5,044 bases of DNA from Longimicrobiales bacterium (GTDB taxonomy: Bacteria; Gemmatimonadota; Gemmatimonadetes; Longimicrobiales; Gaopeijiaceae). Where the stretch lies: positions 1 through 5,044 of the forward strand of contig JANQME010000002.1 in the NCBI GenBank assembly GCA_028280205.1, written 5' to 3'. Shown here one piece after another: positions 1-5,044 of this stretch (positions are counted from its first letter, which is position 1; each line of letters begins with the position of its first letter). The translations under genes and the position numbers were made by a program. The notes below the pieces were generated by a model. The model had not been told where the DNA came from and made no database searches. It saw nothing but the letters and a program-made list of their open reading frames with translations.

Positions 1-720
1 GATGTAGCGCTCGGCCGCGTACGTCACGACCTCACGGATCTCCTCCTTGGTGTACGCACCCCCGCGCGCCAGACCGCCCACCTCGCTCAGGCGCGGGTAA
101 GCCTCGATCGGCACGCGCCACCCCTCGTCGCCCGCGAGCTGCCAGTGGAGGTGTCCGAGCTTGTAGCGAGCCATGACGTCGAGGTGAGCCTTCACCGCCC
201 CCGGCGGTACGAAGCGCGACGCAGCGTCCAGGTGGATCCCGCGGTACGCGAAGCGCGGCGTGTCGTCGATGTCGAGAGAGGGAACGCGAACGGAGCCGAC
301 CCACCGCCCGTCGCCATCGGGTGGAACGAGCTGGCCCAGCGTCTGCAGCCCATGGAACGCGCCGGCATGGTCGGCGGCGCGGAGCTCGACTCCGTCGGCG
401 CGAACCCTCAGACGATAGCTTTCTGGTCCGCCCACGCCGTCGATCCCGACGCGTACGGCCCCGCCCTCGCCGATCGGAAGCTCGAGCCCGCCGGTGCGTA
501 GCGGTGTCGCCCACACCTCGATCAGGTGGAGCAGCTCCTCGTCCGCGGGGTCCGCCGGTTCGATCCCGGTGGTGGCGTCGAACGAGAACGCGCCGCGGTC
601 GAGGACCAGCGTCGACGGCCGCGGGATGATCGCCGGCTCGGGTGCGCTGCACGCCGCAGAGAGCACGGCTGGGAGCAGGAACACGCGACCGAGGGGGCCG
701 GACCGGCGGGGGCGTTCCAT
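1..720 (-). CDS. GH20 beta-N-acetylhexosaminidase-like lipoprotein (N-terminal part; runs off left edge)
   Basis: An open frame reads leftward from ATG at 720 to the window edge, 240 codons with no stop. Residues 1-24 form a lipoprotein-like signal: a basic start (MERPRRSG), a hydrophobic stretch (VFLLPAVLSAA) and Cys24. The lipobox is imperfect, because Leu lies at -4 rather than -3. Residues about 30-150 fit the small alpha/beta domain preceding GH20 catalytic barrels (IIPRPSTLVL, GAFHGLQTLGQL). From about residue 156 the GH20 barrel begins: FAYRGIHLD, MARYKLGHLHW, GDEGWRVPIEAYPRL, then AYTKEEIREVV. The family releases terminal N-acetylhexosamine from chitin oligomers, peptidoglycan fragments or glycans. 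The catalytic Asp-Glu pair would lie beyond the window. Ser168 and Gly197 replace usually conserved Arg and Asp, so activity is uncertain. A signal peptide begins directly at this ATG, which supports the start, although its ribosome-binding site is weak. The gene is divergent from the ankyrin gene. Confidence 0.9.
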   Translation of the reverse strand, partial: MERPRRSGPLGRVFLLPAVLSAACSAPEPAIIPRPSTLVLDRGAFSFDATTGIEPADPADEELLHLIEVWATPLRTGGLELPIGEGGAVRVGIDGVGGPESYRLRVRADGVELRAADHAGAFHGLQTLGQLVPPDGDGRWVGSVRVPSLDIDDTPRFAYRGIHLDAASRFVPPGAVKAHLDVMARYKLGHLHWQLAGDEGWRVPIEAYPRLSEVGGLARGGAYTKEEIREVVTYAAERYI

Positions 721-728
721 CGGGGGTT

Positions 729-740
729 CTCGCGTGCGAG
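729..740. promoter_or_regulatory. Short inverted repeat in divergent intergenic region
   Basis: CTCGC-GT-GCGAG is a perfect 5-bp inverted repeat with a 2-bp spacer. It sits 8 bp upstream of the GH20 start and 67 bp upstream of the ankyrin start, in the only divergent spacer of the window. It could be an operator half-site pair, or a small hairpin over the GH20 leader. In DNA this GC-rich a 5-bp repeat is expected by chance fairly often, so this is only a candidate. No convincing -35/-10 pair was found for either gene in 721-807. Confidence 0.2.
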
Positions 741-794
741 GGCGGGGGCGCGCACTTTGGCGACCGGACGGCAACGATGCCCGATCACCGAGGG

Positions 795-799
795 GGAGG
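795..799 (+). promoter_or_regulatory. Ribosome-binding site of the ankyrin gene
   Basis: GGAGG lies 8 nt before ATG at 808, inside a purine-rich run (AGGGGGAGGG). It decides the start. The same frame is open far upstream, back to 526, but that stretch overlaps the oppositely oriented GH20 gene and reads as low-complexity Arg/Gly protein. Confidence 0.75.
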
Positions 800-807
800 G
801 CAAGGCG

Positions 808-1557
808 ATGACGGCGGGGACCGAGGCGGCGTTCGAGGCCGTGCGGGCCGGCGACGCCGAGGGGCTGAACGCGATCCTCCGTCGCGACCCGTCGCTCGCG
901 ATGGCGCGGGGCGATGCGGGCGAGACGCTTCTGCACGTGGCGTCCGAGCTCGACCGGGTCGAGGTGGCGGAGGTCCTCCTGCAGCACGGGGCCGAGCTCG
1001 ACGCCCCGGCAGGTTGGGGGCAGGCCCCGATCGAGTGGGCGGCCAACCTCGGTTCGACCCGGGTCGCCGATCTTCTCCTGCGCCACGGCGCTGCGCACGA
1101 CGGGCTCTGGACCTCGTCGGCGCTCGGCCGGCTCGACGCCGTGCGTGCCTGTTTCGAGGATGGACAGCCGAAGGAGGGCGTGGGCCGGCGGCCACGATCG
1201 GACGCCGACCTCTCCGGGTGGCCTGAGGACTCGGCGTTCCGGCGTGGCGACGTCGTCTCCGACGCCTTCTACATCGCCTGCCGGAGGGGTCATCTGGACG
1301 TTGCGCGCTTCCTCTCCGAACGGGGAGCGGACCTCGAGGCGACCGGCTACTTCGGCGGCTCCGCGCTCCACTGGGCCGCCGTCGAGGGGCACGAGGAGGT
1401 TGTGCACTGGCTCGTCGCCGAAGGGGCCGACACGACGCGGCGAGACCCGCGCTTCGACGCTACGCCCGCCGGTTGGGCGCGGGAGGGTGGGCACCACGGG
1501 CTTGCGAGCTTCCTCGGGGGGGACGGGGCGACCCTCCCGGATCCGGGGGTCGGATGA
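808..1557 (+). CDS. Ankyrin-repeat domain protein
   Basis: The product is 249 residues with no signal peptide, so probably cytoplasmic. Ankyrin-type helix pairs are visible through most of the length: residues 6-36 (AAFEAVRAGDAEGLNAIL), 38-66 (GETLLHVASE..VAEVLLQHGAEL), 71-98 (APIEWAAN..VADLLLRHGA), 101-117 (degenerate, SALGRLDAVRACFE), 152-177 (AFYIACRRGHLDVARFLSERGADL), 184-210 (SALHWAAVEGHEEVVHWLVAEGAD) and 218-236 (a closing cap). A charged segment, residues 118-150, breaks the array and matches no repeat. Ankyrin arrays bind protein partners and have no catalytic activity of their own, so the target cannot be read from sequence. The stop overlaps the start of the MaoC gene (ATGA), which suggests co-translation. 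The start is fixed by a good GGAGG site. The ankyrin call is firm; the biological role is unknown. Confidence 0.9.
   Translation: MTAGTEAAFEAVRAGDAEGLNAILRRDPSLAMARGDAGETLLHVASELDRVEVAEVLLQHGAELDAPAGWGQAPIEWAANLGSTRVADLLLRHGAAHDGLWTSSALGRLDAVRACFEDGQPKEGVGRRPRSDADLSGWPEDSAFRRGDVVSDAFYIACRRGHLDVARFLSERGADLEATGYFGGSALHWAAVEGHEEVVHWLVAEGADTTRRDPRFDATPAGWAREGGHHGLASFLGGDGATLPDPGVG
1534..1549 (+). promoter_or_regulatory. Possible hairpin masking the ribosome-binding site of the MaoC gene
   Basis: CCCGGATCCGGG (1536-1547) is a perfect palindrome. As RNA, 1534-1539 can pair with 1544-1549 (five Watson-Crick pairs and one U-G pair) around a GATC loop. The right arm contains the G-run 1545-1549, the only Shine-Dalgarno-like purine run before ATG at 1554. 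A ribosome finishing the ankyrin gene would melt this stem, the usual logic of translational coupling at an ATGA overlap. The pairing is seen in the sequence; the function is inferred. Confidence 0.35.
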
Positions 1558-1979
1558 GCGGTCCTCTCTCGCTCGACCCGGGTCGCCGGGCGACGCGTTC
1601 GCTGGAGGTGACGCCCGAACGGGTGGCGCAGTACGCCGAGATCACCGGCGATCGGAACCCGCTGCACTTCGACCCCGACTTCGCGGCCGCCACTTCGTTC
1701 GGCCGGTTGGTCGCGCACGGAGGCATCACCACCGGGATCCTGCACGCGCTCGTCGCTGAGGAGATGCCGGGCCCGGGCACGGTCTTCCTCAGCCAGGACT
1801 GGAAGTTCACCGCGCCCGTCTACATCGGCGACACGATCACCGCGACGGCCGAGGTGCTCACCGTGCACGAGAACAAGCCGGTGTGCTCGCTTCGCGTCGA
1901 GGTCACGCGCGAGGACGGCGAAACGGTCCTGGAGGGCGAGGCGTGGTGCTATCGCTTCGTGGTGGAAGACGCCGGGTGA
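1554..1979 (+). CDS. MaoC-like / PhaJ-type (R)-specific enoyl-CoA hydratase
   Basis: The product is 141 residues, the normal size for a single hot-dog-fold PhaJ-type hydratase. The signature is clear: ITGDRNPLHFDPDFAAATSFG at about residues 30-50, with the presumed catalytic pair Asp33 and His38 at the 5-residue spacing of characterised PhaJ enzymes. The VAHGGITTG helix region follows (53-61), then FLSQDWKFTAPVYIGDTI (78-95) and ENKPVCSLRVEV (106-117). Such enzymes hydrate trans-2-enoyl-CoA to (R)-3-hydroxyacyl-CoA, feeding polyhydroxyalkanoate synthesis or other acyl-CoA routes. Some relatives act on other enoyl thioesters, so the substrate is open. It is cytoplasmic. The start ATG overlaps the ankyrin stop by 4 bp (ATGA). 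No PHA synthase or beta-oxidation gene is in view, so phaJ is not assigned as a symbol. Confidence 0.9.
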   Translation: MSGPLSLDPGRRATRSLEVTPERVAQYAEITGDRNPLHFDPDFAAATSFGRLVAHGGITTGILHALVAEEMPGPGTVFLSQDWKFTAPVYIGDTITATAEVLTVHENKPVCSLRVEVTREDGETVLEGEAWCYRFVVEDAG

Positions 1980-2050
1980 GACGGTGTGGGGAACCCCAGC
2001 CCATGCGAGTGGTTTTGGACGAGAGAAAGCCCGCCGCGTCGGTCCCGCCT

Positions 2051-2055
2051 GGAGG
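2051..2055 (+). promoter_or_regulatory. Ribosome-binding site of the cytochrome-like lipoprotein gene
   Basis: GGAGG stands 4 nt before ATG at 2060, slightly close but strong. It decides between this start and an in-frame ATG at 2003, which lacks any purine run and would put a 19-residue polar extension ahead of the signal peptide. Confidence 0.65.
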
Positions 2056-2059
2056 CATC

Positions 2060-2488
2060 ATGAAGCGTTCCGTTCCTTCGATCGTCCCGCTGCTCCTGAC
2101 GATCGCGCTCTCCGCCTGCGAAGACGACGCCGTGGGGCCCGGGGACGATGCCCGTGAGATCGTCGCCGAGCCGTCGTTCGCCGAGGACGTCAACGAGATT
2201 CTCCAGAGGCGCGGCTGCTCCTCCACCGGTTGTCACGGGTCGGGTGGGGGTGGCCTGACGCTCACAGCGAGCTCCACGGCGAACTATGCGCAGCTCGTGG
2301 GCGTGGCGGCGGTCGCGGAGAGCTTCCTCAGGGTCGACCCGGGCGACGCGGAGAACAGCTACGTCGTGATCAAGACCGAGGGCCGACAGTCCTCGGGGCA
2401 GCGGATGCCCCTGGGCGGACCACCACTCGACGACATCGATCAGACCAATTTGCGGAACTGGATCGACAACGGAGCTCCGAACAACTGA
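2060..2488 (+). CDS. Lipoprotein with a single c-type-cytochrome-like domain (CX4CH)
   Basis: The product is 142 residues. Residues 1-20 are a clear lipoprotein signal: MKR, a hydrophobic core, then the lipobox LSAC with Cys20 as the lipidated residue. A short acidic linker follows (EDDAVGPGDD). The mature domain starts like the planctomycete-type cytochrome-c-like family: FAEDVNEIL, then Cys53-X4-Cys58-His59 as the heme-binding motif. It continues with LTLTASSTANYAQLVGV, RVDPGDAENSYVVIKTEG, and RMPLGGPPL, whose Met116 is the probable distal heme ligand, and ends with the helix LRNWIDNGAP. Spacing is CX4CH rather than CXXCH, which I recall as common in this family. The likely role is single-heme electron transfer on the periplasmic face of a membrane. 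The stop overlaps the next start (TGATG), pairing it with the beta-barrel gene. The 80-bp gap to the MaoC gene leaves operon membership with that gene open. Confidence 0.85.
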   Translation: MKRSVPSIVPLLLTIALSACEDDAVGPGDDAREIVAEPSFAEDVNEILQRRGCSSTGCHGSGGGGLTLTASSTANYAQLVGVAAVAESFLRVDPGDAENSYVVIKTEGRQSSGQRMPLGGPPLDDIDQTNLRNWIDNGAPNN

Positions 2489-3294
2489 TGGGGACGCATC
2501 CGATCCGCGTCGCGCTCCTCGGCGTCGCGCTCCTCGCGACGCCGGCGGGAGCCCAGTACCGGGTTTTCCAATCGCACCAGTCGGCGAACCTCGCTACGAC
2601 GGAGACGCTGCGTGGCGGAAACTGGCTGTTCGAGATCTCGCACCGCTTCCAGATCCCGGTCGAAGAGGGCGCGCGCGAGCTGTGGGGCATCGACGGACCC
2701 GCCGTCATTCGGCTCGGGCTCTCGTGGGCGCCCGCGGAGCGGGTGCTCGTCGGAGTCGTCCGGAGCAACCTGGAGGACAACCTCGAGGTCAACGGGAGGT
2801 TCCGCTTCGCCGAGTTGGGGATCGGACCGGCGCCGCTCCACCTCGGGCTCGTCGGTGGCGGGGCGTGGAACACCGACCCCGTCCTCACCGGGGGAGCCGA
2901 GGACAACGAGTTCCAGGCGTACCTGCAGCTCCTGGCGAACACCGTCGTGGCCGAGCGGCTCGCGCTGGGCGTCGCTCCGACCTACCTGCGCAATCCCCGG
3001 ATCCGGGACGCCGACCCGGACGACTCCTTCTCTCTCGGTCTCTACGGGCAGTGGTACCTCGGAGGCGCCGTGAGCGTGCTGGGCGAGTGGATCGTCTCGG
3101 AGGAGATCCGGAACTTCGAGCACGACACCGGCACGTTCGGCGTCGAGATCCGGACGCGTGGCCATCACTTCAAGCTGCTGGTCACCAACCAGCCGGCGCT
3201 CAACCCGACGCAGCATCTGCCGGGCTCGCCGAATCCGTTCGCGCTCGACGAGCTCCGGTTCGGATTCAACATCACGCGGCTTCTGCCCTTCTGA
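2488..3294 (+). CDS. DUF5777-type outer-membrane beta-barrel protein
   Basis: The product is 268 residues. Residues 1-22 are a type I signal peptide (hydrophobic core VALLGVALLA, cleavage after ATPAGA, mature start near Gln23). The rest is alternating polar/hydrophobic strands typical of a barrel. Landmarks match what I recall of DUF5777 proteins: NLATTETLRGGNWLFEISHRF (34-54), LWGIDGPAVIRLGLSW (65-80), VGVVRSNLEDNLEVNGRFRF (88-107), a DSFSLGLYGQWYL strand (179-191), the GVEIRTRGHHFKLLVTNQ block (218-235) and LRFGFNITRLLPF at the end. The C-terminal Phe is the usual recognition residue for outer-membrane barrel assembly. Function and cargo of the family are not established. The start codon shares one base with the stop of the cytochrome lipoprotein gene, and only a weak GGAG lies 13 nt upstream, so translation probably depends on coupling. 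Confidence 0.82.
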   Translation: MGTHPIRVALLGVALLATPAGAQYRVFQSHQSANLATTETLRGGNWLFEISHRFQIPVEEGARELWGIDGPAVIRLGLSWAPAERVLVGVVRSNLEDNLEVNGRFRFAELGIGPAPLHLGLVGGGAWNTDPVLTGGAEDNEFQAYLQLLANTVVAERLALGVAPTYLRNPRIRDADPDDSFSLGLYGQWYLGGAVSVLGEWIVSEEIRNFEHDTGTFGVEIRTRGHHFKLLVTNQPALNPTQHLPGSPNPFALDELRFGFNITRLLPF

Positions 3295-3349
3295 TGCGCG
3301 CACCTCGGCCGGCGAGCGGGACCACCACCTCACGCCGGCGACGGGGACG

Positions 3350-3538
3350 CTACAACCCGGGCCCGAAGTACTGAACGAGGGCGAGGTACAGGCCGCCGGC
3401 GATCGCCACGACCGCCGCCACCTTGAGCAGCCGCTTGAGCACCGCGAAGACGACCGTGGCGGCGAGCAGGAGGATCGGCGCCAGGAAGAGCGGGTGCTCG
3501 AGCAGGTACTGGACGATCCCGACGACGTCGTCTTCCAT
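3350..3538 (-). CDS. Small two-helix membrane protein of unknown function
   Basis: The product is 62 residues, reading leftward from ATG at 3538 to TAG at 3350-3352. Two hydrophobic segments are visible, about residues 18-35 (LFLAPILLLAATVVFAVL) and 40-57 (LKVAAVVAIAGGLYLAL), separated by a basic KRLLK turn. That suggests a hairpin with its loop in the cytoplasm. I do not recognise a family. A GTG start at 3604 would add 22 residues with no matching feature. ATG is preferred because the helical part follows soon after it, though the ribosome-binding site is weak (GAGAG about 10 nt upstream). It lies 134 bp downstream of the permease gene on the same strand and could be its last cistron. The hydrophobic pattern on a GC-rich background supports a real gene, but its small size keeps confidence moderate. 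Confidence 0.6.
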   Translation of the reverse strand: MEDDVVGIVQYLLEHPLFLAPILLLAATVVFAVLKRLLKVAAVVAIAGGLYLALVQYFGPGL

Positions 3539-3672
3539 CGGGCTGGCTCTCGTGGTTGGGGGGACGACTGATCCAATGAAGCGTGGGTGCGCACCGATGT
3601 CCACCGGCGCCCGTCCCTACGGGTCCGGGTCCCCGGAGGATTCCGCGCTGTCCCCGTTCGCCGTCTCCGATC

Positions 3673-5043
3673 CTAGTCGCGGAGCGACGTCGCGGGGTCG
3701 GTCCGTGCGGCCTGCCAGGCCGGTACCAACGCGGCTGCTCCGCCGGCGAGCAGCAGAAGCAGGGCCGCCGCCCCCAGACTGGTCGGGTCCTCGGGCGCGA
3801 CGCCGAAGAGGAAGCCGGACAGCACGTGCGACGCCAGCCGCGAGGCGAACGTCCCGGCGGCGACCCCGATCACGACCGGGACCATGCCCGATCGGACGAC
3901 GTCTCGAATCAGGTCGGTGGGGCGGGCTCCGAGCGCCATCCGTACGCCGTACTCGGCGTGTCGCCGTTGCACGGAGTAGGAGACGATCCCGTACACGCCG
4001 ACGGTTCCGAGCACGACGCCCAGCAGGCTGAAGAGACCCAGGAAGAAGCGGAGCCGGAGCGGTTCCGCCATCGCATCGTCGAGGACTTCGTCCATGCTCT
4101 GCGCCCGTCCGAGTGCGGCTCGGGATGAGAGCTCGGCGGCGATCCGGCGAACCGGCTCCACCAGCCCCCCGGGCTCGAGGTCGGTTCGGATTACGAGCGT
4201 CCCGTACGTGCCTCCTGCCAGCGTCTGCGACCACGGGTAGTACAGGGCCACCGGAACCGCACCGACCAGGTCGTCGACCGCCAGGTTGCGCACCACGCCG
4301 ACGATCTCGAAGGGACCGGCCAGCCCCATGTGCCGATCGATCGTACGCCCCACGGGAGACTCGTCGGGGTAGAACGTTCGTGCGAAGCTCTCGTTCACGA
4401 TTGCGACCCGCGGCTGGTCGACGCCGTCCCGCTCGGTGAATGCGCGTCCTTCGAGGAGCTCGACGCCGAGCGCCTCGAAGGCACCCGGCGACACGGGGCG
4501 GTAGTAGGCGCTCGGACGGCGCTCGCCGACGAGCTCGGGCTTGTCCGGCAGCTCGAAGCTGCCCTGCCAACCCCCGTCCCGGACCGGCACCCGGTTCGTG
4601 AGTCCGGCGTGCTCGACCCCCGGGAGGGTCAGGACCCGCTCCCGAAGCGACGTGAAGAACGCGGATGCGTCGGATCCCTGATCCGCCTCGGGAAGGAGCA
4701 CCTCGATGGTCATGACGCCGTCCGGGTCGAAGCCCCCGTCGATCGAGCGGAGCTCGTTCACCGTCCGGGCGAGGAGGGCGGTGCCGGTGACGAGCACGAC
4801 CGCGGTCAGCACCTCCGCGACGACCAGGGCCCGCTGAAGCCCGCCCCGGGCGCCCGATCCGCCGGCGGAGGAGCGGGTTCCGAACCCGGCTGTTCCGAGC
4901 GTTCCCCGGAGCACACCGTGCATCGGCGCCAGCGAGATGACGCCGCCGGCCACGATCGCCAGAACGATCCCGGCGGCGAGGGTCGCCCAGTCGAGGCGCA
5001 GGGTCGTACCGAGCTCGCGAGGGGGCGGAAGGCTGGCGACGAG
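3673..5043 (-). CDS. ADOP/MacB-like ABC transporter permease (C-terminal 456 residues; start beyond right edge)
   Basis: The frame is open from the right edge (first complete codon at 5043) to TAG at 3673-3675, with no stop between, so the gene starts outside the window. A GTG at 4953 lies inside a membrane helix and is not the true start. Visible order: a helix closing the first FtsX half (23-40), the linker with GLQRALVVAEV and its helix (68-92), a periplasmic MacB-type domain (about 100-310; GFDPDGVMTIEVLLPE, LPGVEHAGL, PVGRTI, EIVGVVRN), then the second FtsX domain with helices near 332-356, 384-404 and 424-442. The latter carries YGVRMALGARPTDLIRDVV and FLFGVAPEDP, ending AARTDPATSLRD. 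This is the duplicated permease layout of the acidobacterial orphan permeases, normally about 800 residues, whose substrate is generally unknown. MacB relatives move peptides or lipoproteins by transmembrane signalling driven by an ATPase, which is not in view. Confidence 0.92.
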   Translation of the reverse strand, partial: LVASLPPPRELGTTLRLDWATLAAGIVLAIVAGGVISLAPMHGVLRGTLGTAGFGTRSSAGGSGARGGLQRALVVAEVLTAVVLVTGTALLARTVNELRSIDGGFDPDGVMTIEVLLPEADQGSDASAFFTSLRERVLTLPGVEHAGLTNRVPVRDGGWQGSFELPDKPELVGERRPSAYYRPVSPGAFEALGVELLEGRAFTERDGVDQPRVAIVNESFARTFYPDESPVGRTIDRHMGLAGPFEIVGVVRNLAVDDLVGAVPVALYYPWSQTLAGGTYGTLVIRTDLEPGGLVEPVRRIAAELSSRAALGRAQSMDEVLDDAMAEPLRLRFFLGLFSLLGVVLGTVGVYGIVSYSVQRRHAEYGVRMALGARPTDLIRDVVRSGMVPVVIGVAAGTFASRLASHVLSGFLFGVAPEDPTSLGAAALLLLLAGGAAALVPAWQAARTDPATSLRD

Positions 5044-5044
5044 C

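Noticed and set aside
32..652. A second minus-strand frame inside the GH20 gene.
   Set aside because: It is an Arg-rich shadow. The true GH20 frame is open to the left edge and shows continuous family motifs.
526..807. Upstream extension of the ankyrin frame to an earlier ATG at 526.
   Set aside because: It overlaps the GH20 gene on the other strand, translates as Arg/Gly-rich low-complexity sequence, and a good GGAGG site precedes the ATG at 808.
1987..1998. Inverted repeat TGGGG-AA-CCCCA just after the MaoC stop, considered as a terminator.
   Set aside because: Five base pairs at most with a loop too tight to use them all. The nearest T-run (TTTT at 2013-2016) is 14 nt away, so it is not a credible intrinsic terminator.
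2015..2020. TTGGAC as a -35 promoter box for the cytochrome gene.
   Set aside because: No -10-like element occurs 16-19 bp downstream in this GC-rich leader.
3295..3349. Convergent 55-bp junction with CCGGCG (3309-3314) and CGCCGG (3333-3338), considered as a bidirectional terminator.
   Set aside because: The 6-bp stem has an 18-nt loop and no T-run on either strand. Such pairs are common by chance at this GC content.
2440..3594. A long open frame on the minus strand opposite the cytochrome/barrel genes and the convergent junction.
   Set aside because: It is antisense to two genes with clear signal peptides and family motifs. Its translation is low-complexity Arg/Glu/Ser-rich with no domain, as expected from GC-rich third-position bias.
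3605..3672. Region between the permease stop and the small membrane gene, inspected for a terminator, a small gene or a promoter.
   Set aside because: It holds only GC-rich sequence with partial repeats of GGGTCC. No stable hairpin with a T-run, no ribosome-binding site with a start, and no promoter pair was seen.
3617..4570. Alternative minus-strand frame within the permease gene.
   Set aside because: It is Arg-rich with no membrane segments. The overlapping permease frame carries all ADOP/MacB landmarks.

Overview
The window is very GC-rich and gene-dense. It carries two halves of oppositely oriented transcription units and no mobile elements, RNA genes or CRISPR. The gene content suggests an environmental Gram-negative bacterium, most likely Gemmatimonadota, or otherwise Acidobacteriota or a relative. 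The reasons are an ADOP-type (acidobacterial duplicated orphan permease) MacB/FtsX protein, a lipoprotein with a single cytochrome-c-like domain ending in the RMPLGGPPL motif, a DUF5777-type outer-membrane barrel, and a lipoprotein GH20 glycosidase. The phylum call is inferred from family distribution as remembered, not computed.

Layout, left to right. (1) Positions 1-720, minus strand: the N-terminal 240 residues of a GH20 beta-N-acetylhexosaminidase-like lipoprotein that runs off the left edge. It has no stop inside the window. (2) An 87-bp divergent intergenic region. (3) Positions 808-1979, plus strand: a cytoplasmic ankyrin-repeat protein overlapping by ATGA with a PhaJ/MaoC-type (R)-enoyl-CoA hydratase. 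(4) After 80 bp, positions 2060-3294, plus strand: a small c-type-cytochrome-like lipoprotein overlapping by TGATG with a DUF5777-type beta-barrel. (5) A 55-bp convergent junction. (6) Positions 3350-3538, minus strand: a 62-residue two-helix membrane protein of unknown function. (7) Positions 3673-5043, minus strand: the C-terminal 456 residues of an ADOP/MacB-like permease entering from the right edge.

How they may work together. The cytochrome lipoprotein and the barrel look like a two-gene envelope redox module: a heme protein anchored in a membrane beside an outer-membrane barrel, translationally linked. The ankyrin protein and the hydratase are also tightly linked, and a hairpin may mask the hydratase ribosome-binding site, but their shared job is not evident. 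The GH20 protein is the most sequence-divergent item: two positions normally used for sugar binding in the family are changed. I see no clear sign of a wholly undescribed system. The best leads are the cytochrome/barrel pair, the divergent GH20 and the coupled ankyrin/MaoC pair. No promoter or intrinsic terminator could be called with confidence.
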